In this document: positions 1-7,958 of the stretch, piece after piece
How the letters are laid out: every line of letters begins with the position of its first letter
Position numbering within the stretch: the stretch's first letter is position 1
Source of the DNA: Bradyrhizobium sp. Arg816
GTDB lineage: Bacteria; Pseudomonadota; Alphaproteobacteria; Rhizobiales; Xanthobacteraceae
Assembly (NCBI RefSeq): GCF_029989365.1
Contig: NZ_JAPRAQ010000008.1
Coordinates: 62,001-126,000 of the forward strand
DNA: 64,000 bases
Direction of reading: 5' to 3'
Program-made: the position numbers and the translations under genes
The notes under the pieces: model-generated
Databases searched by the model: none
Told to the model about the DNA's origin: nothing
The model's input: the letters and a program-made list of their open reading frames with translations, nothing else

Positions 1-79
1 GCGCAGCCTGGCCCGGCCCGCCGACATCGCGCAGCACGATATGCCGGGCATAGCGTTCGAGTTCGTCCGGGCTCAGCAT
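1..79 (-). CDS. moeB: MoeB/ThiF-family adenylyltransferase, N-terminal fragment (runs off the window)
   Basis: Only the first 26 codons are inside the window. The minus-strand ATG at 79 opens MLSPDELERYARHIVLRDVG, the characteristic beginning of the HesA/MoeB/ThiF family, which adenylates the C-terminal glycine of MoaD or ThiS ubiquitin-like sulfur carriers. An AAGGA Shine-Dalgarno sequence lies about six bases upstream of the ATG. The ATP-binding and cysteine motifs lie outside the window, so MoeB cannot be told from ThiF or a generic family member by sequence alone. MoeB is the best guess from the opening residues. Confidence 0.7.
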   Translation of the reverse strand, partial: MLSPDELERYARHIVLRDVGGPGQAA

Positions 80-101
80 CGTCGTCCTTCGTTCTCTCAA
101 A

Positions 102-208
102 CCCTCATGGTGAGGAGCGCGGAACGCGCGTCTCGAACCATGAAGGCACCGATCTCGCCTGCGGCCATCCTTCGAGACGCGGCCTTCGGCCGCTCCTCAG
201 GATGAGGG
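102..208. repeat. Palindromic intergenic repeat, family A
   Basis: Two imperfect inverted arms, 102-142 and 166-208, each contain CCCTCAT..TGAGGAGCG and CGTCTCGAA..ATG. The arms are separated by about 23 bases. The unit sits between moeB and the divergent protease-like gene. Sequences of this type are dispersed between genes in Bradyrhizobium and relatives (from memory). Only this copy is in the window. Confidence 0.75.
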
Positions 209-312
209 CCTGAGTTCGTGGCCCCTACACCAACTGAACCACCCCAACATTGTTCGCGACCAACGAGATGTGCTTCAATGGCAGCACGTTCAATGGGCTG
301 GCTGGATTTGTC

Positions 313-1671
313 ATGAGATCGATGCTTGCGGCAACACTGATGTTTGCGGCTGCCACAGGCGCGAGCGCCCAGATGACGACGTCAGAGGTCCCCGGCACCA
401 AGCCGAAGCCGGTCCAGACCGTGCCGATCCGGCCTCCCGCACTGCAGACGCCGTCGGCCACGGCTGATGCGATGGCGCAGGCGGAACGGCTGTCGCTCCA
501 GTCCGACCTCGCCTGGGTCGGCCAATATAACGGCGCCATCACCGGTGACGTCAGCGCGCGCATGGTCGAGGCGATCAAGGAATATCAGAAGGCCAAGGGT
601 GGCAAGCCGACCGGCGTGCTCAATCCGCAGGAGCGCGCCGCGCTCGCCGAGACCGCGCGGCGCAAGCAGGAGAGCGTCGGCTGGAAGATCGTGATGGAGC
701 CGGCCAGCGGCGCCCGGCTCGGCATCCCCGGCAAATTGGTGCCGCAGCAGGCGACCGATGCCAACGGCTCGAAATGGACGTCGCCGACCGGCACGGTGCA
801 GGTGCTGCTGAGCCGCCGCAAGGAAGCCAATCCGACCACGGCGAAACTCGCCGAGCTGGAGAAGGAACCGTCTGGGCGCAAGGTCGACTACACCGTGGTG
901 AAGCCCGACTTCTTCGTGCTGTCGGGATTGCAGGGCCTCAAGAAATTCTACGTGCGAGGCACCTTTAAGGGCGACGAAGTCCGCACCATGACGATCCTCT
1001 ACGACCAGGCGACCGAGAACACCGTCGAGCCGGTCGTGATCGCGATGTCGAGCGCGTTCAATGCATTTCCGACGGGACCGCAGGCCGGGCCGCCGCCGCG
1101 CAAGACCGTCGAATATGGCACCGGCATCGTCGTCAGCGACGATGGTGCGATTGTCACGGACCGCCTCGTCACCGATAGCTGTCTTGCGATCACCATTGCC
1201 GGCTATGGCAGCGCCGACCGTCTCGCCGAGGACAAGGAGCACGATCTCGCGTTGCTGCACATCTACGGCGCGCGCGGCCTGAAGCCGCTCAGCCTCACCG
1301 GCGGCACAGCGAAGACGAGCGTCGATGTCATCGGCATCGCCGATCCGCAGAGCCAGGGCGGTGCGGCCAGTGTATCAAGCCTCAAGGGCGCGCTGGCGCC
1401 GGTCACCAGCAGCGACTCGGCACTGTCGCCGCCACCGGCGGTCGGCTTCTCCGGCAGCCCGGCCATCGACGGCGACGGAAAATTCGCGGGCGTCGCGCTG
1501 TTGAAGCCGGCGATGGTCGCGGGCCCTGCGACATCGGTGCCGGCGTCGCAGGCGGTGATGGTGTCTGCAGAGACGGTGCGTGATTTCCTGAAGGCGAACG
1601 GTGTCACGGCGAACGGCACGTCGACGGACGCGAAGGCGGCGGTCGTTCGCGTGATCTGCGTGCGGAAGTAA
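313..1671 (+). CDS. Secreted peptidoglycan-binding, trypsin-like (S1C) protein lacking the catalytic His
   Basis: A 452-residue protein from ATG 313. The signal peptide MRSMLAATLMFAAATGASAQ makes this start much more likely than the in-frame codon at 250. A peptidoglycan_binding_1-like helix block follows at about residues 60-115 (QYNGAITGDVSARMVEAIKEYQ). The C-terminal half from about 269 (GTGIVVSDDGAIVTDRLVT) folds like a trypsin-type serine protease. The Asp motif (HDLALLHI) and the Ser motif (GFSGSPAI) are present. The usual TNAHVV segment reads TDRLVT, however, so the catalytic His appears to be absent. It may be a non-proteolytic cell-wall or sensor protein. The specific role is unknown. 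Confidence 0.75.
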   Translation: MRSMLAATLMFAAATGASAQMTTSEVPGTKPKPVQTVPIRPPALQTPSATADAMAQAERLSLQSDLAWVGQYNGAITGDVSARMVEAIKEYQKAKGGKPTGVLNPQERAALAETARRKQESVGWKIVMEPASGARLGIPGKLVPQQATDANGSKWTSPTGTVQVLLSRRKEANPTTAKLAELEKEPSGRKVDYTVVKPDFFVLSGLQGLKKFYVRGTFKGDEVRTMTILYDQATENTVEPVVIAMSSAFNAFPTGPQAGPPPRKTVEYGTGIVVSDDGAIVTDRLVTDSCLAITIAGYGSADRLAEDKEHDLALLHIYGARGLKPLSLTGGTAKTSVDVIGIADPQSQGGAASVSSLKGALAPVTSSDSALSPPPAVGFSGSPAIDGDGKFAGVALLKPAMVAGPATSVPASQAVMVSAETVRDFLKANGVTANGTSTDAKAAVVRVICVRK

Positions 1672-1674
1672 CAA

Positions 1675-3354
1675 TCAGTTCAACCTGAACCGCACACCGC
1701 TGCGCGCGAGGCCGCCGGAGATCCCGACCGGCGTGCCATCCGCGCGCCAGCAGGCGGCGCCGGTCATGGTGCCGTCGTCGTGGAAGGCAATGCCGTTCAT
1801 GCCGCCCGCCACGGTCGCAACGGGCTGGACCTTGTGGCCGAGACCCGCAAGCTTCGCGCGCACGGCCTCCGGCACCTTCTGCTCGACTTCGAGCGCGTTG
1901 CCTTCGGTCCAGATGCGCGGCGCCTCGACCGCTTCCTGCAGGCTCATGCCGTGGTCGATCAGATTGACCAGCGCCTGCATCGCGCTGGGGAAGATGCGTT
2001 TTCCCCCGGGCAGGCCGAGCGCGTAGCGGAGCTTGCCGCCGCTCAGCGCCATCATCGGCGACATCGAGGTGGTGACGCGCTTGCCCGGCGCCAGCGACAG
2101 CGCGTGGCCGGGACGCGGATCGAACAGGTTCATGTAGTTGTTGGCGATGGCGCCCAGGCCCGGAATCATGATCTTGGCGCCGAACAGATTGTTGATGGTC
2201 TGCGTGGTCGCGACGACGTTGCCGAACGCATCCGCGGCGGTCATGTGCGTGGTGTGCGCGCCTTCGAGCTGCGAGACGCCGGCGCCCCAGGCCTGCGCCC
2301 GCGCCGGATCGATGGCGCGGCGGCGTTGCTCGGCATAGGCCTTCGACGTCAGCCGCTCCACGGGGACGCCGACATAATCCGGATCGCCACTGGCCGCGGC
2401 GCGATCGGCAAAGGCGATCTTCAGGACTTCGGCGAGATAGTGGATCGTCTCCGGCGTGCCGAAGCCGAGGCCTCCGATGTCATAGCCCTCGAGAATGTTC
2501 AGCATCTGCGCGATGTGCACGCCCGAGGCCGCGGGCGGCGGCGGGCCAAGGATGGTCCAGCCGCGATAGTCGGCGCGGATCGGCTGCCGTTCGACGGTCT
2601 TGTAGCCGCTGAGATCGTTGCGGCGGATGAAGCCGCCGGCCTTTTCCATGTAGTCGACGAGGATGTCACCGAGCGGCCCCTCGTAGAGGGCCTTTTCGCC
2701 GTGGTCAGCGATGGTGCGGAGCGTCTCGGCATATTCGGCCTGCACCACGCGTTCGCCGACCTTGAGCGGCTCGCCATCAGGCAAATAGATCGCCGCGATC
2801 GACTTGTCCTTGCGCATCCCGGCGGCGCTCTCGCTGATGCATTCGTGCAAATACGGCGTCGCCGCATAGCCGCGCGCGGCATGCTTGATCGCGGGCTGCA
2901 TCACGTCGCCGAGCGACATGGTGCCGAAGCGGCGCAGCGTCTCGCACCAGGCTTTCAGCGAGCCCGGCGTGGCGACCGCCTTCGGGCCGTTGAGGTTCTC
3001 GTTGCCGACGGTGTCGAACACGTCATGCGCCGAGCCGGGCCTGGAGGTGTAGGTGGTGTCGCGCACCGCCGCAGGCACGGTGCTCTGCCCGTCGATGAAG
3101 CGGTGGCTGCCGTCGGCCAGACGTATATGCGCCATGCCGCCGCCGATGATGCCGACCATCATCGGCTCGACCACGGTCAGCGTGAACAGAGTCGCGATCG
3201 CGGCGTCGATGGCGTTACCGCCCGCCGCCAGCACCTCGGCGCCGGCGCTGGAGGCCAGCGGATGGTTGCTGACCACCATGCCGCGGCTCGAGACCGCCGG
3301 CATCTTCTGACATTCAAAGATCGTTGCCGTCCGGTCGCGCCAGTTTCCGCCCAT
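1675..3354 (-). CDS. ggt: Gamma-glutamyltransferase family protein (Ntn hydrolase)
   Basis: A 559-residue member of the GGT family, which cleaves gamma-glutamyl bonds such as that of glutathione and self-processes at a Thr. The N-terminal GMVVSNHPLAS..G..VLAAGGNAIDAAIA block is typical. The processing and nucleophile motif GAHTTHMTAADAFGNVV is present, as is the GGKRIFPSAMQ..LNLIDHGMS-type region near the C-terminus. No signal peptide is visible, so a cytoplasmic enzyme is more likely than the periplasmic E. coli type. I chose ATG 3354 (MGGNWRDRTATIFEC) over the longer start at 3393 because family members I recall begin near there. The gene faces the preceding one tail to tail, with three bases between them. 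Confidence 0.85.
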   Translation of the reverse strand: MGGNWRDRTATIFECQKMPAVSSRGMVVSNHPLASSAGAEVLAAGGNAIDAAIATLFTLTVVEPMMVGIIGGGMAHIRLADGSHRFIDGQSTVPAAVRDTTYTSRPGSAHDVFDTVGNENLNGPKAVATPGSLKAWCETLRRFGTMSLGDVMQPAIKHAARGYAATPYLHECISESAAGMRKDKSIAAIYLPDGEPLKVGERVVQAEYAETLRTIADHGEKALYEGPLGDILVDYMEKAGGFIRRNDLSGYKTVERQPIRADYRGWTILGPPPPAASGVHIAQMLNILEGYDIGGLGFGTPETIHYLAEVLKIAFADRAAASGDPDYVGVPVERLTSKAYAEQRRRAIDPARAQAWGAGVSQLEGAHTTHMTAADAFGNVVATTQTINNLFGAKIMIPGLGAIANNYMNLFDPRPGHALSLAPGKRVTTSMSPMMALSGGKLRYALGLPGGKRIFPSAMQALVNLIDHGMSLQEAVEAPRIWTEGNALEVEQKVPEAVRAKLAGLGHKVQPVATVAGGMNGIAFHDDGTMTGAACWRADGTPVGISGGLARSGVRFRLN

Positions 3355-3598
3355 GCCGCCTGCCCTTTTTATTTGCGGCGGCAAGCACATCATACGCGCG
3401 ATGACGGGTCCAGTATTGGTACGGATTAGCTGGCATTCCCGATTCTGCCATCATCATTAGCGTTGATTCGGACATCCGCGGTCCCCTTTGGATCGGGCAG
3501 GGCACGTCCTGAGCGAGTAGCGCTCAGCATCGAGAAGCGATGCACGTTCGCGTGGCGTTACCCAGAGACCCCAGGCATTCCAGAGGATTCAACTTTCC

Positions 3599-4342
3599 AT
3601 GCACACGATCGTACTGGCCACCCAAAAGGGTGGCAGTGGCAAGAGCACGCTTGCCATCGGCCTCGCGCTGGCGGCCAAGCAGGCCGGCTTCACCGTCCGC
3701 CTGATCGAAACCGACCCGCAGGGTACACTGTCCAACTGGCTGCGTCGCCGCCACGCTGACGATCTCGTCGTCGAGCCGATCTATCACGCGGCCGACATCG
3801 CGCCGCGCCTGAAGATGCTGGCCGACAGCGGCCTGCAGCTTGCGATCGTCGACACCGCGGCCGGCCTCAGCGCCGCGACCACCGCTGCGATCCGCCATTC
3901 CGACCTCTGCCTGATTCCGGCCCGCCCGAGCGTCGCCGACATCGAGGCGACCGTCTCGACGCTCAGCGTCGCGCGCGCCTGGAAGCGGCCCTACAGCTTC
4001 GTGCTGAACCAGGCGCCGATCCGCGGCCAGCGCATCGACAACGCCGCCAACACGCTCGCCGAGGAAGCCGCCCTCGATCTCGCCGAGGTGCTCGCACGCC
4101 CGTTGATCGTGATGCGCAACGACCATCAGGACTCGCTCGCGAGCGGCCTCGCCGTCAGCGAATTCGCGCCGAACGGCAAGTCGGCGGACGAGATCCGCGG
4201 CCTCTGGCGCTGGATCGAGACCCGGCTCGAGCTCGAAGCCACGACCAATGTCCTGATCGACCAGGTCATCTCGGTCGCGGACGGGATGCTGCATGCCGCC
4301 GCCGAGCACGCGGCGGACGAGACCACGACACTGGCGTCCTGA
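3599..4342 (+). CDS. ParA/MinD-like partition ATPase (orphan)
   Basis: A 247-residue ParA-family ATPase. It has the deviant Walker A motif KGGSGKST at residues 10-17, the LIETDPQGTLSNWL switch segment and the IVDTAAG Walker B segment. These ATPases position DNA or protein cargo by nucleotide-dependent dimerisation on DNA. No parB, parS cluster or replication gene is adjacent, so this is an orphan ParA rather than the chromosomal parAB. An AGAGGA Shine-Dalgarno sequence precedes ATG 3599. A stem-loop with a T run follows the stop. Cargo is unknown. Confidence 0.8.
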   Translation: MHTIVLATQKGGSGKSTLAIGLALAAKQAGFTVRLIETDPQGTLSNWLRRRHADDLVVEPIYHAADIAPRLKMLADSGLQLAIVDTAAGLSAATTAAIRHSDLCLIPARPSVADIEATVSTLSVARAWKRPYSFVLNQAPIRGQRIDNAANTLAEEAALDLAEVLARPLIVMRNDHQDSLASGLAVSEFAPNGKSADEIRGLWRWIETRLELEATTNVLIDQVISVADGMLHAAAEHAADETTTLAS

Positions 4343-4404
4343 GCGGGGCGATCGCTCCGACGCCAGGCGGGCTCTTCACTTATCCGGTCGAAGCGCCCAA
4401 GCGA

Positions 4405-4455
4405 CGAAGCAGTCCGGCCACCAGCCCGACCGGATTGCTTCGCTTCGCGTTTTTT
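4405..4455 (+). terminator. Probable rho-independent terminator of the parA-like gene
   Basis: Arms at 4405-4417 (CGAAGCAGTCCGG) and 4430-4442 (CCGGATTGCTTCG) pair over 13 bases with one G-U. Eight bases later a run of six T occurs at 4450-4455. The T run is not immediately next to the stem, which lowers confidence. Confidence 0.5.
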
Positions 4456-4465
4456 GATGACCCTT

Positions 4466-4552
4466 GTAGCCCGGATGGAGCGAAGCGAAATCCGGGAAAG
4501 TCTCTCTGCAGAAAGTCTGGACCCGGATTGCGCTACGCTCCATCCGGGCTAC
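4466..4552. repeat. Palindromic intergenic repeat, family B, copy 1
   Basis: The unit begins GTAGCCCGGATGGAGCG and ends CGCTCCATCCGGGCTAC, with 31-base inverted arms and a variable centre of about 25 bases. It lies between the parA-like gene and mutM. Three further copies are in this window, at 23252, 24097 and 31399. Confidence 0.9.
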
Positions 4553-4587
4553 GGGCCTTCGCGTTTTTCAGGCTTCGACCTTCACAC

Positions 4588-5487
4588 TCACTTCTGACAT
4601 TTCTGACACCAGAAGGTGGAGCGCCCGTTCTGGGTGAATCGCTTCACGGTGCCGCCGCACCCTGGCGTCTTGCAGGTCTCGCCCTCGCGGTCATAGACCT
4701 TGAAGGAGTGCTGGAAATAGCCGAGCTCGCCCGAGGTCTGGCGATGGTCGCGCAAGCTGGAGCCGCCGGCCCTGATCGCGTCGTTGAGCACGGTGTGAAT
4801 GGCACCCACCAACCGCTTCGCATGATCGGTCGGCTCGCCGCCGCCGACACCCTTGCGACCCTTGGTCGCGAGTGTCGCAGCAATGCGGCGCGGCGACAGA
4901 TGCGAGCGATGCAGCGCTTCGCAGACATAGATGTTGCCAAGCCCCGCGACCACGCGCTGGTCGAGCAGCGCGGCCTTCAGGCTCGTCGTCTTGCCCTCGC
5001 ACGACCGCGCCAGCATCGCCGCGTCGAATTCGTTGCCGAGCGGCTCGGGACCGAGATCGCGCAGCAGTGGCTCGTCCTCGAGCGCGTTGCGCGCGATCAC
5101 TTTCATGTAACCGAAGCGGCGCGGGTCGTTGAACACGATGTCGGCGCCGGAGGACATCCGAAACAGCACATGGTCGTGCGTGGAGTCCTTGGCCCGCGGG
5201 TAGTGAAACTCGCCCGGCACGGCCCTGTTGTCCGGCTTGATGACACGGAACGAGCCCGACATGCCCAGATGCATCAGCAGCACATCGCCGGAGGCGAGAT
5301 CGGCCATGAGATATTTTGCACGGCGGCCAAGCCCCGTGACGACCTGCCCCTGGAGCCGGGCCACGAAATCGGGCTGGAAGGGAAAGCGCAGATCCGGCCT
5401 GCGGGCCTCCGCGACGAGGATTTTCGCACCCTCCATGACGGGCTGAAGGCCGCGGCGGACGGTCTCGACTTCGGGCAATTCAGGCAT
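4588..5487 (-). CDS. mutM: Formamidopyrimidine-DNA glycosylase (Fpg/MutM)
   Basis: A 299-residue DNA repair enzyme that removes 8-oxoguanine and other oxidised purines and nicks the resulting abasic site. The mature N-terminus MPELPEVETV carries the catalytic Pro and Glu. A C-terminal zinc finger is formed by the cysteines of CKTPGCGG and FWCQKCQK. Length and start are as usual for the family. It is divergent from ubiE, with 81 bases between the two starts. Confidence 0.96.
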   Translation of the reverse strand: MPELPEVETVRRGLQPVMEGAKILVAEARRPDLRFPFQPDFVARLQGQVVTGLGRRAKYLMADLASGDVLLMHLGMSGSFRVIKPDNRAVPGEFHYPRAKDSTHDHVLFRMSSGADIVFNDPRRFGYMKVIARNALEDEPLLRDLGPEPLGNEFDAAMLARSCEGKTTSLKAALLDQRVVAGLGNIYVCEALHRSHLSPRRIAATLATKGRKGVGGGEPTDHAKRLVGAIHTVLNDAIRAGGSSLRDHRQTSGELGYFQHSFKVYDREGETCKTPGCGGTVKRFTQNGRSTFWCQKCQK

Positions 5488-5568
5488 GGTCAGGCATTCA
5501 CCTTATGAGGGCGGTGTGATAGCGCCATTGCGGCGGCCGCGCTATGGTCCGCCCAGTGGAGTAGAGTA

Positions 5569-6330
5569 ATGGATCGGCCGGGCGAAACCACGCATTTTGG
5601 CTTCAGGGACGTTCCCTTGGGGGACAAGCAGACGCTGGTGAACGATGTGTTTCACAGCGTGGCGTCGCGCTATGACTTGATGAACGACCTGATGTCCGGT
5701 GGCCTGCACCGGGTCTGGAAGGACATCATGATCAACGCGCTCAACCCGCCGCGGGGTGACCGGCCGTTCGCGCTGCTCGACGTTGCCGGCGGCACCGGCG
5801 ACATCTCGTTCCGCGCTGCCAAGGCGGCAGGTCCCGGCTTCCATGCCACGGTCTGCGACATCAACGCCGAGATGCTGGCCGTGGGCCGCGAGCGTGCTGC
5901 GAAGCGGCATCTCGAGACCCAGGTCGATTTCGTCGAGGGCAATGCCGAAGCGCTCGCCTTCGCCGACCGCAGCTTTGACGCATATACGATCGCTTTCGGC
6001 ATTCGCAATGTGCCGCGGATCGACCTGGCGCTGCGCGAGGCCTATCGCGTGCTGAGGCCCGGCAGCCGCTTCCTGTGCCTGGAATTCTCCACCGTCGAAA
6101 TGCCCGGGCTCGACCGGATCTATGACCTGTTCTCGTTCAAGGTGATCCCGCCGCTCGGCCGCATGGTCACGGGCGACGCCGAGTCCTACCAGTATCTCGT
6201 CGAATCGATCCGCAAGTTTCCGAAACCCAACGCCTTCGCCGACATGATCCGCGACGCCGGCTTCGCCCGCGTCGGCTGGCAGACATTGTCCGGCGGCATC
6301 GTCGCGCTGCATTCGGGCTGGCGTTTGTGA
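5569..6330 (+). CDS. ubiE: Demethylmenaquinone/ubiquinone C-methyltransferase
   Basis: A 253-residue SAM-dependent methyltransferase that C-methylates the benzoquinol ring in ubiquinone synthesis. It shows the UbiE signature YDLMNDLMSGGLHR at about residues 36-49. The SAM-binding loop LLDVAGGTGDISFR is at about 66-79 and IAFGIRNVPR further on. A GGAG sequence precedes ATG 5569. The stop overlaps the GTG start of ubiB (GTGA), so the two are translationally coupled parts of one quinone-synthesis operon. Confidence 0.96.
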   Translation: MDRPGETTHFGFRDVPLGDKQTLVNDVFHSVASRYDLMNDLMSGGLHRVWKDIMINALNPPRGDRPFALLDVAGGTGDISFRAAKAAGPGFHATVCDINAEMLAVGRERAAKRHLETQVDFVEGNAEALAFADRSFDAYTIAFGIRNVPRIDLALREAYRVLRPGSRFLCLEFSTVEMPGLDRIYDLFSFKVIPPLGRMVTGDAESYQYLVESIRKFPKPNAFADMIRDAGFARVGWQTLSGGIVALHSGWRL

Positions 6331-7901
6331 TTTCTTCCATTACCCACATTTCGCGCCTGATCCGCGCCGCGTTCGTGTTTGCGCGCGAGGGCGTGTTCGG
6401 TTCCGTCGATCCGACCCTGGTGCCGCCGCCAGGGCAACTCGCGCTGAAGCTTGCGCGCCTCGTGGAACGGCGCGGTCCAAAGCACGGACCACGGCTGACG
6501 CGCGCGCTGACCCGGATGGGCCCAGCCTATCTCAAGCTCGGGCAGTTTCTGGCCACGCGTCCCGACGTCGTCGGCGTCGTCATGGCGCGTGATCTGGAAA
6601 GCCTCCAGGATCGCTTGCCGCCGTTTTCGCAAGCCGAAGCGGAAGCCGCGATCGCGAGCTCGCTGGAGCGTCCGCTCAAGGACGTGTTCGCGAGCCTCGG
6701 CCCGCCGGTCGCGGCAGCCTCGATCGCGCAGGTGCATCGCGGCGAAGTCTTGCGCGACGGCATCCGCAAGCCGGTCGCCGTAAAAGTGCTGCGGCCCAAC
6801 GTGGCCTCGCGATTCCGCCGCGATCTCTCCGATTTCTTCTACGTCGCGCACAAGGCTGAGACCTATTCGAGCGAGGCGCGGCGTTTGCGACTTATCGAAG
6901 TCATCAACACCATGTCGCGCTCGGTCGCGATGGAGATGGACCTGCGGCTGGAAGCGGCGGCAATGTCGGAGATGGCGGAGAACACAGGCGACGATCCTGA
7001 TTTTCGCGTGCCGACCGTCGACTGGGACCGCACCACGCACAATGTGCTGACGATGGAATGGATCGACGGCATCGCGCTGAACGATCACAAGCGCCTGCAA
7101 GAGGCGCAGGTCGACCTGCCCGATCTCGGCCGCAAGGTGATCCAGAGCTTTCTGCGCCACGCGCTGCGCGACGGGTTCTTCCACGCCGACATGCATCCGG
7201 GCAATCTGTTCCTCGATGACGCCGGCCGTCTGGTCGCGGTCGATTTCGGCATCATGGGCCGGCTCGGGATGAAGGAGCGGCGTTTCCTCGCCGAAATCCT
7301 GCTCGGCTTCATCACCCGCAACTATCGCCGCGTCGCAGAAGTGCATTTCGAGGCGGGCTATGTGCCGGCGCATCACTCGGTCGAGAATTTTGCGCAGGCC
7401 ATCCGCGCGATTGGCGAGCCCATTCACAACCGGACGGCCGAAGAGATCTCGATGGCGCGGCTGCTGACGCTGCTGCTCGAGGTCACCGGCCTGTTCGACA
7501 TGACGACGCGACCCGAGCTGATCCTGCTTCAGAAAACCATGGTCGTCGTCGAAGGCGTGGCGCGCGGCTTCAATCCCAAGCTCGACATCTGGAAGGTCGC
7601 CGACCCCGTGGTGCGCGAATGGATCGAACGCAATCTCGGACCGATCGGCCGGGTGCAGGGCGCGCTGTCCGGCACCGGCGAGCTCGCCCGCGTGCTGATG
7701 CGCCTGCCCGACATCGCGCAGCGCTCCGTCGTGGTGCTCGAGCAATTGGAGACCATGACGCGGGAGGGCCTGCGGCTGTCGCCGGAGAGCATCGCGGCGA
7801 TGGGCCGCAGCGAGGGCCGCAAGAACCGGTGGCGCACCGTGGCGCTCTGGATCATTGCCGCCACCTTCATCGGAATCCTGATCGCCGTCCGGAATCTTTG
7901 A
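6327..7901 (+). CDS. ubiB: Ubiquinone biosynthesis accessory kinase-like protein UbiB
   Basis: A 524-residue ABC1/ADCK atypical kinase-like protein needed for ubiquinone synthesis. Visible hallmarks are the KxGQ motif (LKLGQFLATRPD), the Ala-rich loop VAAASIAQVHRG, the catalytic-loop motif HADMHPGNLF and the metal-binding VDFGIMG. A C-terminal membrane segment (TVALWIIAATFIGILIAV) anchors it to the inner membrane. The start is GTG 6327, inside the ubiE stop. Its TGA at 7899 forms the first bases of a palindrome upstream of coaBC. Confidence 0.95.
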   Translation: MISSITHISRLIRAAFVFAREGVFGSVDPTLVPPPGQLALKLARLVERRGPKHGPRLTRALTRMGPAYLKLGQFLATRPDVVGVVMARDLESLQDRLPPFSQAEAEAAIASSLERPLKDVFASLGPPVAAASIAQVHRGEVLRDGIRKPVAVKVLRPNVASRFRRDLSDFFYVAHKAETYSSEARRLRLIEVINTMSRSVAMEMDLRLEAAAMSEMAENTGDDPDFRVPTVDWDRTTHNVLTMEWIDGIALNDHKRLQEAQVDLPDLGRKVIQSFLRHALRDGFFHADMHPGNLFLDDAGRLVAVDFGIMGRLGMKERRFLAEILLGFITRNYRRVAEVHFEAGYVPAHHSVENFAQAIRAIGEPIHNRTAEEISMARLLTLLLEVTGLFDMTTRPELILLQKTMVVVEGVARGFNPKLDIWKVADPVVREWIERNLGPIGRVQGALSGTGELARVLMRLPDIAQRSVVVLEQLETMTREGLRLSPESIAAMGRSEGRKNRWRTVALWIIAATFIGILIAVRNL

Positions 7902-7945
7902 TTGCACTGCAATCACGGAAACGATAGCATCGCTATCATTCCGTG
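7899..7945 (+). promoter_or_regulatory. Tandem palindromes upstream of coaBC, candidate autoregulatory operator
   Basis: Two adjacent inverted repeats fill the gap between ubiB and coaBC. The first is TGATTGCA-C-TGCAATCA (7899-7915, perfect). The second is CACGGAA..GATAGC-atc-GCTATC..TTCCGTG (7914-7945, one bulged base). There is no T run, so a terminator is unlikely. The half-sites GATAGCA and GCTATCA resemble those I recall for the FitA antitoxin operator. The downstream protein begins with a FitA/StbC-like ribbon-helix-helix domain, which suggests autoregulation (inference). Confidence 0.55.
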
Positions 7946-7958
7946 CTGGAGGGGCGTC

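Noticed and set aside
3599..4342. ParA-like gene taken as a sign of a replication origin or plasmid
   Set aside because: No parB, repA/repC, dnaA or parS-like palindromes nearby; orphan ParA proteins are common.
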